A DNA stretch of 11,512 bases, taken from positions 1 to 11,512 of the forward strand of contig CAMBSS010000133.1 in assembly GCA_945870465.1 (NCBI GenBank), read 5' to 3'. The translations under genes and the position numbers were made by a program. This DNA comes from Bordetella parapertussis. Its GTDB lineage: Bacteria; Pseudomonadota; Gammaproteobacteria; Burkholderiales; SG8-41. The notes beneath the pieces are model-generated. The model had not been told where the DNA came from and made no database searches. It saw only the letters and a list, made by a program, of their open reading frames with translations. Position 1 is the stretch's first letter. The number at the start of each line of letters is the position of its first letter. Of this stretch, positions 1 to 7,179 are shown one piece after another.

Positions 1-16
1 CACCACGCTCGTTCTC

Positions 17-976
17 TTAATCGGCCTTGATGCTCGCGGCCTTGACCACCTTGCTCCATTTGTCGGCGTCTGCTTTCATCACGGCGCCGAAGCGTTCGGG
101 CGTGCTGGGCGTGATGTCGGCGCCGAGTCCGGTGAAACGTTCCTTCACATCCGGCAGCGCCAGCACTTTGGCGAGGTCGGCGTTCACGCGGTCGATCAGC
201 GGGCGCGGCAGTTTCAAGGGGGCCAGAAAACCGTACCAGTTATTGAATTCATAACCCGGCAGCGATTCGCCGACGGTCGGCACGTCGGGCAGGGCGCCGA
301 CGCGCTTGGAGTCGGTCACCGCGAGGATTTTGAGCTTGCCGGCCTTGATGTGCGACATGGTGACCGGTGCGCCGGTAAATAACATGGCGACGTGGCCGCC
401 GAGGAGGTCGGCCACTGCGGGTGCGCCACCTTTGTACGGCACATGCACGATATTGATGCCGGTTTCCATTTTCAGCAGCTCCGCGCACAACTGGTTGAAG
501 CTGCCGACGCCGCCGGAAGCGAAATCGAGCTGGCCCGGACGTTTTTTCGCGAGTGCGACGAGTTCCTTGACGTTTTTCACCGGCAGGTTGGGGTGCACGA
601 CCAGCACGGTGCCCACGTTCGCGATCAGGGAAATCGGCGCGAGGTCCGCCACCGGGTCGAAAGTCATGCCGCTGTACATGAACTGGTTGGTCGCATGCGT
701 GCCCATGTTGCCGAACAGCAGCACGTAGCCGTCGGGTGGTGCCTTGACGACGAGTTCGGTGCCGATATTGCCGGCCGCACCGCCGCGGTTTTCGATGACG
801 ACCGGCTGGCCCCAGGCTTCGTTCAGTTTCTGCCCGATCACACGGCCGAGGATGTCGGTGGTGCCGCCCGCGGGCCATGGCACGATCAGCCGCACCGGCT
901 TGGCGGGAAAATTCTGCGCGTGCGGGGCGGTGACCAGCGCGCAACCTATCAGGCAAAACAGCAGTCGGAGCTTCAT
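17..976 (-). CDS. Bug/TctC-family periplasmic solute-binding receptor (receptor 1)
   Basis: Encodes a 319-residue protein of the usual length for the Bug/TctC family, the extracytoplasmic receptors of tripartite tricarboxylate transporters. They bind small carboxylates, amino acids or related solutes in the periplasm. An N-terminal signal peptide is visible (Lys/Arg at 2-4, hydrophobic core about 5-17, likely cleavage after APHA at residue 20). Family signatures are the first binding loop PWPAGGTTD with Asp41, the ENRGGAAGN loop at 62-70, PPDGY at 80-84 and a Lys/Trp-rich C-terminus with DKWSKVVKAA. No TctA or TctB gene is in the window, so it is an orphan receptor here and its ligand is unknown. 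It is transcribed away from the plus-strand cluster. Its C-terminal half closely resembles the partial receptor at the other window edge. The ribosome binding site before the ATG is weak. Confidence 0.95.
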   Translation of the reverse strand: MKLRLLFCLIGCALVTAPHAQNFPAKPVRLIVPWPAGGTTDILGRVIGQKLNEAWGQPVVIENRGGAAGNIGTELVVKAPPDGYVLLFGNMGTHATNQFMYSGMTFDPVADLAPISLIANVGTVLVVHPNLPVKNVKELVALAKKRPGQLDFASGGVGSFNQLCAELLKMETGINIVHVPYKGGAPAVADLLGGHVAMLFTGAPVTMSHIKAGKLKILAVTDSKRVGALPDVPTVGESLPGYEFNNWYGFLAPLKLPRPLIDRVNADLAKVLALPDVKERFTGLGADITPSTPERFGAVMKADADKWSKVVKAASIKAD

Positions 977-1106
977 TGTCGGCCTTGGAGTGGGTGACTG
1001 CGAAAAGTCTACACGGTAGAATCAGGCTTGAGAATCGCCGCACCGCAAACTGTCGCGATGCGCCGCAATATTCAGCTCACTTTGCAGATCAATTAGGGCG
1101 AAAGCG
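977..1106. promoter_or_regulatory. Divergent intergenic region, likely promoters in both directions
   Basis: This 130-base gap separates the minus-strand receptor 1 from the plus-strand cluster, so by layout it should hold at least one promoter for each side. I find no convincing -35/-10 pair or clear operator in it. A TTGAGA hexamer at 1028-1033 has no good -10 partner at the expected spacing. A modest purine-rich stretch (AGGG near 1095-1098) precedes the ATG at 1107. The call rests on gene arrangement only. Confidence 0.35.
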
Positions 1107-1433
1107 ATGAAACTCACCCTGCTGGGAACCGGCACGCCGACGCCGTCGTTGAAGCGCGCGAGCTCGAGCTATCTTTTCGAGATCGGCCCCGACGTCATCG
1201 TCATGGACCACGGTCCCGGCGCGCACAACCGTTTGTTGGAAGCGGGCAAGCGCGTGGTCGATGTCACGCACGTGTTTTTCAGCCATCTGCATTACGACCA
1301 TTGCCTCGCCCGATGTGTCGATCGGCAACATCATGCCGGAAGAAATTTTCGAAACCGAAATGTCGCGCCAGGGCATGGGAGTGGTGCAGCTGACGTGCGT
1401 GACATGGCGTTGAGTGCAGGACTGATGCTTTGA
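1107..1433 (+). pseudogene. Metallo-beta-lactamase-fold hydrolase remnant, disrupted after the metal motif
   Basis: The first 66 codons read as the N-terminus of a ribonuclease Z-like metallo-beta-lactamase-fold hydrolase: LLGTGTPTP at 5-13, a hydrophobic strand ending in MDHGPG, then FFSHLHYDHC, which carries the HxHxDH metal motif (His60, His62, Asp64, His65). Family members are usually around 250-350 residues, but this frame ends at 108. From about 1305 the reading becomes Arg/His-rich and unlike any protein. The frame shifted by one base (1306-1413) instead gives a protein-like tail containing SPDVSIGNIMPEE and ETEMSRQGMGVVQL before a stop at 1411-1413. This fits a frameshift or, more likely, a deletion that removed most of the gene and fused its 5' end to unrelated or distal coding sequence. 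I do not recognise the tail. The missing C-terminal metal ligands make a functional hydrolase unlikely. Confidence 0.7.
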
Positions 1434-2584
1434 AGATCACCGACATTCGAACCACCGTCGTCACGGTACCTACGCTTTTTCCCTATGGTTTCTCGCAGGG
1501 CTGGTCCGATGGATTTACGCGGACCGTCGTCGAGGTGATCACCGATGAAGGGCTGGTCGGTCTTGGCGAAGTGGCCTACGCCAAGTCGGCGGCGACCATC
1601 CGCGACATATTCCTGCCCCGGCTGAAGGGCCTGCGCGTGGAAGAAATTGAAACTGCACGCCGGCTTTGCGTAAAGCAGCACAATGACTTCGGCGGCCTCA
1701 AGGACACCAGCGAAGCCGCCTGCTTTGCCGGCATCGATATGGCGCTGTGGGACATCGCGGGCAAGCGCGCGGGTTTATCCGTGTGCCGGGTCATGGGCGG
1801 AGCGGTGCGCGAAGCGGCGCCTTTCGTGGCATACGGCTCGACCATTGTGCGGGAGCGCACCAACAACACAGAACGCGATATTCCCGCGCTGATGGCGGTG
1901 AACGCCAAGGCGGCCGTAGCGCGCAGTGGCGCGCGTTTTTACGAATTCAAGATCGGGCGCGACTCGGTCGACTGCGATATAGAGTCGACCATTGCGGTGC
2001 GCGCGGCGCTGGGGCCGGGCGTCGCGCTAGGCGTCGACATGAACATGGCATACAACATGGACGAATGCCGGCGCTACCTTGATGCGACGCTCGACTGCGA
2101 CATCGCCAATCTGGAGGAGCCGGTCACGCGGCTCGCCGACCTGGAACGTATCCGCCGCGACTACGGCATTCCGGTTTCCAGCCATTGCACCGATTTCGAA
2201 ATGATAGTTCACTATCCGCTGATCGACGGCGTGGTGGGCGACCTCAACGTGCATGGCGGAATTGCCGGCAGCTGCCGCGCAGCGGCGCTGGCTGAATCGC
2301 ACAACAAGCGTTTTTGGCTGCGCTCCAGCCTGGAGCTCGGGATTTCGTGGGCGGCGATGTGCCACTTTGGCGTGGTATGCCCGCAGGCGGACCGCCCGGG
2401 GCAGGCATTGATGGACTGGATCGAGGACGACTGCATCGAGGGCGAACCGTGGCACGTCACCAATGGGGGCGTGCGCCCGCCCGACAAGCCGGGGCTGGGG
2501 GTCGAGCTCGACCGTGCGGCGCTTGCCAAGTATCACGAGTATTATCGCGAGCACGGCGAAAAGGGCTGGTACGAGCATCCCTGA
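1430..2584 (+). CDS. Mandelate racemase/muconate lactonizing enzyme family protein, enolase superfamily
   Basis: The 384-residue product has the two-part enolase-superfamily layout: an alpha+beta capping domain (about 1-125, with TRTVVEVITDEGLVGLGE and FAGIDMALWDIAGKRAGLSVCRVMGG) and a TIM-type barrel. Members abstract a proton next to a carboxylate, giving racemisation, dehydration or cycloisomerisation. Visible barrel residues are Lys174 (YEFKIG), Asp203/Asn205 (GVDMNM) and Glu229 (NLEEPV). The C-terminal PGLGVELD and the following helix resemble the glucarate dehydratase side of the superfamily. Several positions are unusual: the usual KxK has Glu at its first position (172), the third metal-ligand region reads SSHCTD, and the expected His of the seventh strand region is replaced by SSLELG. 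The start is TTG at 1430. It is the only start codon after an in-frame stop at 1400, and AGGA lies 8 bases upstream. It overlaps the end of the preceding remnant. Substrate unknown. Confidence 0.88.
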   Translation: MKITDIRTTVVTVPTLFPYGFSQGWSDGFTRTVVEVITDEGLVGLGEVAYAKSAATIRDIFLPRLKGLRVEEIETARRLCVKQHNDFGGLKDTSEAACFAGIDMALWDIAGKRAGLSVCRVMGGAVREAAPFVAYGSTIVRERTNNTERDIPALMAVNAKAAVARSGARFYEFKIGRDSVDCDIESTIAVRAALGPGVALGVDMNMAYNMDECRRYLDATLDCDIANLEEPVTRLADLERIRRDYGIPVSSHCTDFEMIVHYPLIDGVVGDLNVHGGIAGSCRAAALAESHNKRFWLRSSLELGISWAAMCHFGVVCPQADRPGQALMDWIEDDCIEGEPWHVTNGGVRPPDKPGLGVELDRAALAKYHEYYREHGEKGWYEHP

Positions 2585-2591
2585 TGCCGGC

Positions 2592-2637
2592 AGGCACAAT
2601 TAATGCCTAGACTAAGAGTCATGCGCGCGAGGCGCGC
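2592..2637. promoter_or_regulatory. Cluster of three short inverted repeats upstream of receptor 2
   Basis: Between the enolase stop and the receptor 2 start lie three consecutive dyads. AGGCA/TGCCT (2592-2596 and 2604-2608) flanks a 7-base AT-rich spacer. GACT/AGTC lies at 2610-2613 and 2617-2620. GCGCGC/GCGCGC (2623-2628 and 2632-2637) has a 3-base spacer. They could be operator half-sites or, for the GC-rich one, a hairpin in the leader RNA. There is no T-tract, so a classical intrinsic terminator is not supported. Each repeat is short and could occur by chance in GC-rich DNA. Confidence 0.3.
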
Positions 2638-2659
2638 CGAAACTAATCAGGGGAACCCC

Positions 2660-3625
2660 ATGAAAATACCGGCTTCAATGGCATGCGGACTGCTTGCGGC
2701 GACGATCGCGGGTGCGGCGTACGCGCAAAGCTATCCGGCCAAGGGCGTGAAAATCGTGGTTCCGCTCGGCACCGGCAGCGCGTCCGACGCCATGACGCGT
2801 ATCGCCGCGCAAAAGCTCACCGAACTGTGGGGGCAGCCGGTCGTGGTGGAAAACCAGCCCGGCGCCAACGGCATTCCGGCCACCACGTCGGTCGTGAAGT
2901 CGCCGCCCGACGGCTATACGCTGATGATCATCGCCACCAACCACGTGATCAACACCAGCCTTTACAGCAAGCTGCCCTATGACGCGATGCGCGACATCAA
3001 GCCGATCGCGCGCATGGGGTTCACGCCGCTGCTGATGGTCGCGCACCCATCGGTGCCTGCCAAGACCGTCAAGGAATTCATTGCGCTCGCAAAGGCCAGG
3101 CCCGGGCAGCTTAATTACGGCTCGGCGGGCAGCGGCAGTCCCACCCATCTGTCGGGCGAACTGCTCCAGTCCATGACAGGAATTAAAACGGTGCACATCC
3201 CGTACAAAACCGTCGCCAATGCACAAACCGACGTTGTCGGCGGGCAGATCGAGTTCTTATTCGTGGTGCCGTCGTTCGCGATTCCGCAGATCCAGGCCGG
3301 CCGGCTGCGCGGTCTAGGCGTGGCTTCGCTAAAACGCATGCCGCAGCTGCCCGACTTGCCGACCATAGACGAGGCGGGCGTGCGCGGATTCGAAGTGCTC
3401 GCCTGGATAGGCATCGCGGGTCCTGGCCAGATTTCGGATGAGATTGTCACCAAAGTGGCCGCCGACATGCTGCGCGTGCTCGGCATGCCGGATGTGCGCG
3501 AGCGCATCAATACACTGGGGCTGGAGATTTCAACCATGCCGACGCGCGAATTCCAGGACTATGTCGTCAAAGAGCAGGCCAAGTGGGCGAAAGTCGTAAA
3601 AGACTCGGGTGCCAAGGCCGAATGA
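2660..3625 (+). CDS. Bug/TctC-family periplasmic solute-binding receptor (receptor 2)
   Basis: A 321-residue Bug/TctC receptor. The frame is open back to an ATG at 2603, but the start at 2660 is preferred: AGGGGA (2649-2654) sits just upstream and the protein then begins directly with a signal peptide (hydrophobic 8-20, AYA cleavage site at residues 20-22, then QSYPAKG). Family marks are the first binding loop VPLGTGSASD with Asp43, ENQPGANG at 64-71, SPPDGYTLM at 81-89, VKEFIALAKARPGQLNYGS, and a C-terminal EQAKWAKVVKDSG. The first loop is less glycine/proline-rich than in receptors 1 and 3, suggesting a different ligand. It lies 75 bases downstream of the enolase gene on the same strand, so the receptor may deliver that enzyme's substrate; this is inference. 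Confidence 0.94.
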   Translation: MKIPASMACGLLAATIAGAAYAQSYPAKGVKIVVPLGTGSASDAMTRIAAQKLTELWGQPVVVENQPGANGIPATTSVVKSPPDGYTLMIIATNHVINTSLYSKLPYDAMRDIKPIARMGFTPLLMVAHPSVPAKTVKEFIALAKARPGQLNYGSAGSGSPTHLSGELLQSMTGIKTVHIPYKTVANAQTDVVGGQIEFLFVVPSFAIPQIQAGRLRGLGVASLKRMPQLPDLPTIDEAGVRGFEVLAWIGIAGPGQISDEIVTKVAADMLRVLGMPDVRERINTLGLEISTMPTREFQDYVVKEQAKWAKVVKDSGAKAE

Positions 3626-3651
3626 ACCAGACGTCTTCAGGAGTTCAACGC

Positions 3652-3891
3652 ATGCGTTTGAGGTTACTCGGAACGGGTACGCCGACGCCAAGCAGGGTGA
3701 TGGTGTGGTCGGATTGCATGAGCAAAGTCGTCCTGCTGACAGACAAGGCGGCAAGCTGGCGCGATTATTTTTTCGAGAACATCCACAATAAACCCGGCAG
3801 CCAAGGAGCAGGATTCAGGATTCAGGATTCAGGATTGAGGAAAGTCAAAAGCGTTGCCGGCACGGCGGTAGCGCGGTGGTGGTGCGCATGA
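3652..3891 (+). pseudogene. Second metallo-beta-lactamase-fold hydrolase 5' remnant
   Basis: AGGAG (3639-3643) is well spaced before an ATG at 3652. The first codons give MRLRLLGTGTPTPS, nearly the same N-terminal strand and loop as the remnant at 1107. The following residues (VMVWSDCMSKVVLLTDKAA and on) no longer resemble that family, and no HxHxDH motif appears. The frame stays open for only 79 codons and runs through the heptamer array at 3810-3837. The best explanation is a gene that lost everything after its first strand, leaving start signals behind. Codon choices differ from the first remnant although the peptide is alike, which argues for two independent paralogues rather than a recent duplication. 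A short expressed peptide cannot be excluded. Confidence 0.5.
3810..3837 (+). repeat. Tandem heptamer array, AGGATTC x3 plus AGGATTG
   Basis: Three perfect AGGATTC units (3810-3816, 3817-3823, 3824-3830) are followed by a fourth ending in G (3831-3837), then TTGAGGAAAGTC-like sequence. The 7-base unit is not a multiple of three, so this is not a coding repeat. It lies just ahead of the proline racemase-family gene. No inverted partner (GAATCCT) is found on its right side in the window. Confidence 0.85.
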
Positions 3892-4898
3892 AGAAGCTGC
3901 CGCACATCGACGTCATTTATACGCACACCGAAGGCGAGCCAACCTGCATCGTGCATTCTGGCGTGCGTTATCCCCACGGTCTCGATATATTGGGCAAGCG
4001 TCGCCATATCGAACAGCATTACGACTGGTTGCGCAAAGCGCTGATGCAGGAGCCGCGCGGCCACCGCGACATGTACGGCGTGTTCCTGACGCCGCCGTCG
4101 TCGCCGGACGCCGATGCGGGCATGATCTGGATGGATGCCACCCAGTACTCGCACATGTGCGGCCACGGCACCATAGGCCTGTCGATGGCGATGGTGGCGT
4201 GCGGACTGATGCCGGCAACCGGCAATCTGACGCGCATCCGGTTCGAGACGACCGCGGGCCCCGTGAATTCCGAAGTGCAGGGCACGCCGGAAAAAATTGA
4301 CTGGTGCCGGTTCGAGAACGTGCCGGCGTTCGTCGCCGAGCGCGATGTGACGATCGAATTGCCAGGTTATGGCGAATTGAAAGCGGACATCTCTTTCGGC
4401 GGAAATTATTTCGCGCAGGTCGACTGGCGCGGCCGCACACCCAAAATTGCGCCGGAGAACGGTTCTTTCTTTTCGACAATGGGCCAGCTCGTCAAGCAGC
4501 AGATCAACGCGAAGGTAAAATTGAAGCATCCGGTGCAGTCGCATCTAACCGACTTGAATTACATGACCTTCTATCAGGAGGCGACGCTGCCCGGCGCGCG
4601 CTACAAATGCGTGCACGTGTTCAGTGCCGGCCAGCTCGACCGCTCGCCCGGCGGCACCGGCACCTGCGCGATGATGGCATTGTTCGAGGCGCGCGGTGAA
4701 TTGAAATTACAGCAGCCGATATTGTCCGAAGGATTGCTCGGTAGCGGCACGTTCGAAGGCTGCCTCATCGGTGAAACCAAAATTGGCGGGCGGCGCGCGC
4801 TGCTGCCGACGATCAAAGGCAAGGCCAATCTGACCGGCTACGCGAAATGGGTGTTCGATCCTGGCGATCCCGTCAGCGCGGGTTTCCTGGTTTCCTGA
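3888..4898 (+). CDS. Proline racemase-superfamily protein with second catalytic Cys replaced by Gly
   Basis: A 336-residue member of the proline racemase superfamily, which includes proline racemase, 4-hydroxyproline 2-epimerase and trans-3-hydroxy-L-proline dehydratase. The N-terminal IDVIYTHTEGEPTCIV, FLTPPSSPDADAGMIWMD and the first catalytic motif MCGHGTIG with Cys91 are clear. The FSAGQLDRSPGGTGTCA region follows at 245-261. At the position of the second catalytic Cys (DRSPCGTGT in racemases, Thr in the dehydratases) this protein has Gly255. Two-base racemisation is therefore doubtful; a one-base reaction such as elimination, or another activity, is more likely. The ATG at 3888 is chosen because the protein then starts at the family N-terminus; in-frame GTG codons at 3876-3884 are alternatives. 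It is 10 bases from receptor 3 and probably leads an operon with it and soxB. Calling it simply proline racemase would overstate the evidence. Confidence 0.9.
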   Translation: MKKLPHIDVIYTHTEGEPTCIVHSGVRYPHGLDILGKRRHIEQHYDWLRKALMQEPRGHRDMYGVFLTPPSSPDADAGMIWMDATQYSHMCGHGTIGLSMAMVACGLMPATGNLTRIRFETTAGPVNSEVQGTPEKIDWCRFENVPAFVAERDVTIELPGYGELKADISFGGNYFAQVDWRGRTPKIAPENGSFFSTMGQLVKQQINAKVKLKHPVQSHLTDLNYMTFYQEATLPGARYKCVHVFSAGQLDRSPGGTGTCAMMALFEARGELKLQQPILSEGLLGSGTFEGCLIGETKIGGRRALLPTIKGKANLTGYAKWVFDPGDPVSAGFLVS

Positions 4899-4908
4899 AC
4901 GGAGTCGC

Positions 4909-5883
4909 ATGAAATCCAAGCTGGATGGCGTACGCGGATTGCTGTTGGTGACTTGTCTGGTAGCGGCGGCCGCCGGCGCGCAATCGTATCCAGCGAAGCC
5001 GATACGCCTGCTGGTGCCGTTTCCGCCCGGCGCGGGCGCCGACGTCGTGGCGCGCACGCTGGCGCAGAAAGTGACTGAAGGATTGGGCGTGCAGGTCATC
5101 GTGGACAATCGCGGCGGCGCCGGTGGCACGCTGGGCGCGGCGATTGCTTCACGCGCGGCACCAGACGGCTATACGTTGATGATGGGCTCGATTGCCAGTC
5201 TCGGTACAGCGCAGGGTCTATTCAAAGACCTGCCGTACGATCCGCTCAAGGATTTCACGCCGGTAACGCTGGCCGCGCGTTCGCCCAGCGGGTTCCTGAC
5301 GTCGCTCAATCTGCCCGCCAAGTCGGTCAAGGAATTCATAGTGCTCGCCAAGGGCCAGCCCGGCAAGCTGAACTATTCGTCATCGGGCGGCGGCTCGCCC
5401 AGCCATCTCGGCATGGAATTGTTCAAAGGCATGGCGGGCGTGAGTCTCGTGCACATTCCTTATCGCGGCCCTGCCGAAGCGTTGAACGCGCTGGTGATGA
5501 ACGAAGCGCAGGTCGAAATCCAGAGCATGTTGTCGGCAACTCCGTTCATACAGGGCGGCCGTCTGCGGCTGCTTGCCACGACCGGTGTTAAGCGCATGAC
5601 GGAATATCCCGACGTGCCGACGGTGGCTGAGGCCGCGGTTCCTGGCTACGCGGTCTACACGTGGTTTGGTGTCGTCGCGCCGGCAGGCGTGCCCAAGCCC
5701 ATCCTGGCGCGCCTGCATACCGCTTTGGTGCAAGCGCTGACGTCGCCGGAAATGCGCAAACAGTTCGCCAATCAGGGCGCTGAAGTCGTCGCCAATACGC
5801 CGGCGGAATTCAATGCGTTCCTGCGCGAAGAGGTCGTCAAATGGAACAAGGTGATCAGTGATTCGGGCGCGCGTGTCGACTGA
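4909..5883 (+). CDS. Bug/TctC-family periplasmic solute-binding receptor (receptor 3)
   Basis: A 324-residue Bug/TctC receptor with GGAG (4901-4904) ahead of its ATG. The signal peptide covers about residues 1-24 (LLLVTCLVAAAAGA, then QSYPAKP). Family loops are PFPPGAGAD with Asp45, DNRGGAGG at 66-73 and APDGYTLM at 84-91, followed by VKEFIVLAKGQPGKLNYSS and a C-terminal VVKWNKVISDSGA. The gene sits between the proline racemase-family gene (10 bases upstream) and soxB (30 bases downstream), so it is probably co-transcribed with both and may bind the compound that they metabolise. No membrane transporter subunit accompanies it. Confidence 0.95.
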   Translation: MKSKLDGVRGLLLVTCLVAAAAGAQSYPAKPIRLLVPFPPGAGADVVARTLAQKVTEGLGVQVIVDNRGGAGGTLGAAIASRAAPDGYTLMMGSIASLGTAQGLFKDLPYDPLKDFTPVTLAARSPSGFLTSLNLPAKSVKEFIVLAKGQPGKLNYSSSGGGSPSHLGMELFKGMAGVSLVHIPYRGPAEALNALVMNEAQVEIQSMLSATPFIQGGRLRLLATTGVKRMTEYPDVPTVAEAAVPGYAVYTWFGVVAPAGVPKPILARLHTALVQALTSPEMRKQFANQGAEVVANTPAEFNAFLREEVVKWNKVISDSGARVD

Positions 5884-5913
5884 CCGGCAATATCCGGCGC
5901 GGCGAGCGATGTC

Positions 5914-7164
5914 ATGACGAAGTTCTCGTTTTGGTCGCTCGCGAGCAATGCGCTGTCCGGTCACCGCAACTGGACACCGCACTGGCGCGCGGCGCAGCCG
6001 AAAAAATCCTACGACGTCGTGGTCATTGGCGGCGGGGGACACGGGCTCGCCACCGCCTATTATCTGGCGAAGAACCACGGCATCCGCAGCGTGGCGGTGC
6101 TGGAAAAAGGCCCGATCGGCCTCGGCAATACCGGCCGCAACACCACCGTGGTGCGTTCCAACTACATGTGGGATGACAGCGCGCATCTGTACGAGCACGC
6201 GCTGAAATTGTGGGAAGGATTGAGCCAGGAACTCAATTTCAACACCATGTTCAGTCAGCGCGGCGTGATCAATCTCGCGTTCACGCGCCACGAACTGAAC
6301 GAAATGGAGCGCCGCGCGAGCGCCATGTATCTGAACGGCATTGATTGCGAACTGCTGACGCCGCGCGAAGTGAAGCGCTGGGCCCCGCTATTGAACATAG
6401 ATCCAGGCTGCCGCTACCCGGTGCTGGGCGGCATCGTGCAAAGGCGCGGCGGCAATGCGCGTCACGATTCGGTTGCATGGGGCTACGCGCGCGCGGCGAG
6501 CGAACTGGGTGTAGACATCATCGAGAACTGCGCGGTGACCGGCTTGAAATGCGAAGGTGGTCGTGTAATCGGTGTCGAGACTACGCGCGGTCATATTTCT
6601 GCGGGACGCGTCGGCGTGGTCGCTGCAGGCCATAGCAGCGTGGTGATGGGCATGGCGGGCGTGAAACTGCCGATCCAGAGCTATCCGCTGCAGGCTTTGG
6701 TGTCCGAACCGGTCAAGCCGGTATTTCATACCGTGCTGATGGCCGGTCTGGTGCACGTGTACCTCAGTCAGTCGGATAAAGGCGAACTCGTCATCGGCGC
6801 CGCGCGCGACGGTTATCTCTCGTATGCGCAGCGCGGCAGCTTCAATTTCATCGAAGAACAACTGCGTGCCTTGCTGGAACTATTTCCGGTGTTCAGCCGG
6901 CTGCGCATGATGCGGCAGTGGGCGGGCATCGTCGATTGCGCCCCGGATGCGAGTCCCATCATCGGCAAGACGCCGGTCGAGAACCTGTTCGTCAACTGCG
7001 GCTGGGGTACCGGCGGGTTCAAGGCAACGCCCGGCTCGGGCTGGGTGTTCGCGCACACCCTCGCGCACGGCGAGCCGCATGCACTCAATAAAAACTTCAG
7101 CCTCGCACGATTCGCGAGCGGCCGTTTAATCGACGAAGCCGCTGCAGCCGGCGTTGCGCACTAG
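5914..7164 (+). CDS. soxB: Heterotetrameric sarcosine oxidase, beta subunit
   Basis: The 416-residue flavoprotein matches SoxB along its length. The dinucleotide-binding strand [20 protein letters not shown] (33-52) binds FAD. It continues with [16 protein letters not shown] and [25 protein letters not shown], typical of this subunit. His184 in RRGGNARHD corresponds to the histidine that carries covalent FMN in characterised heterotetrameric enzymes. The C-terminal [16 protein letters not shown] and [16 protein letters not shown] complete the FAD fold. The enzyme oxidatively demethylates sarcosine to glycine, with methylene-tetrahydrofolate or formaldehyde as the one-carbon product, in the cytoplasm; relatives accept other secondary amino acids. 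It follows receptor 3 by 30 bases. Unlike the rest of the operon, it is separated from soxD by 162 bases that hold an inverted repeat element. Confidence 0.95.
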   Translation: MTKFSFWSLASNALSGHRNWTPHWRAAQPKKSYDVVVIGGGGHGLATAYYLAKNHGIRSVAVLEKGPIGLGNTGRNTTVVRSNYMWDDSAHLYEHALKLWEGLSQELNFNTMFSQRGVINLAFTRHELNEMERRASAMYLNGIDCELLTPREVKRWAPLLNIDPGCRYPVLGGIVQRRGGNARHDSVAWGYARAASELGVDIIENCAVTGLKCEGGRVIGVETTRGHISAGRVGVVAAGHSSVVMGMAGVKLPIQSYPLQALVSEPVKPVFHTVLMAGLVHVYLSQSDKGELVIGAARDGYLSYAQRGSFNFIEEQLRALLELFPVFSRLRMMRQWAGIVDCAPDASPIIGKTPVENLFVNCGWGTGGFKATPGSGWVFAHTLAHGEPHALNKNFSLARFASGRLIDEAAAAGVAH

Positions 7165-7179
7165 GGTGCATAGCAACAT

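Noticed and set aside
249..1043. A 264-codon minus-strand frame overlapping receptor 1
   Set aside because: It is a shifted shadow of the receptor gene, with Arg-rich sequence and no signal peptide or domain.
2603..2659. Upstream in-frame ATG as an alternative start for receptor 2
   Set aside because: It would place 19 charged residues before the signal peptide and has no good ribosome binding site, while 2660 has AGGGGA at good spacing.
3764..3775. T-rich run considered as an intrinsic terminator after receptor 2
   Set aside because: The bases before it do not form a convincing GC-rich stem by eye.
3810..3837. Short tandem repeats considered as a CRISPR-like array
   Set aside because: The units are seven bases long and directly adjacent, with no spacers and no cas genes.
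5380..6291. A 303-codon open frame on the minus strand
   Set aside because: It spans the receptor 3-soxB junction antisense to both and is His/Arg-rich without any family motif.
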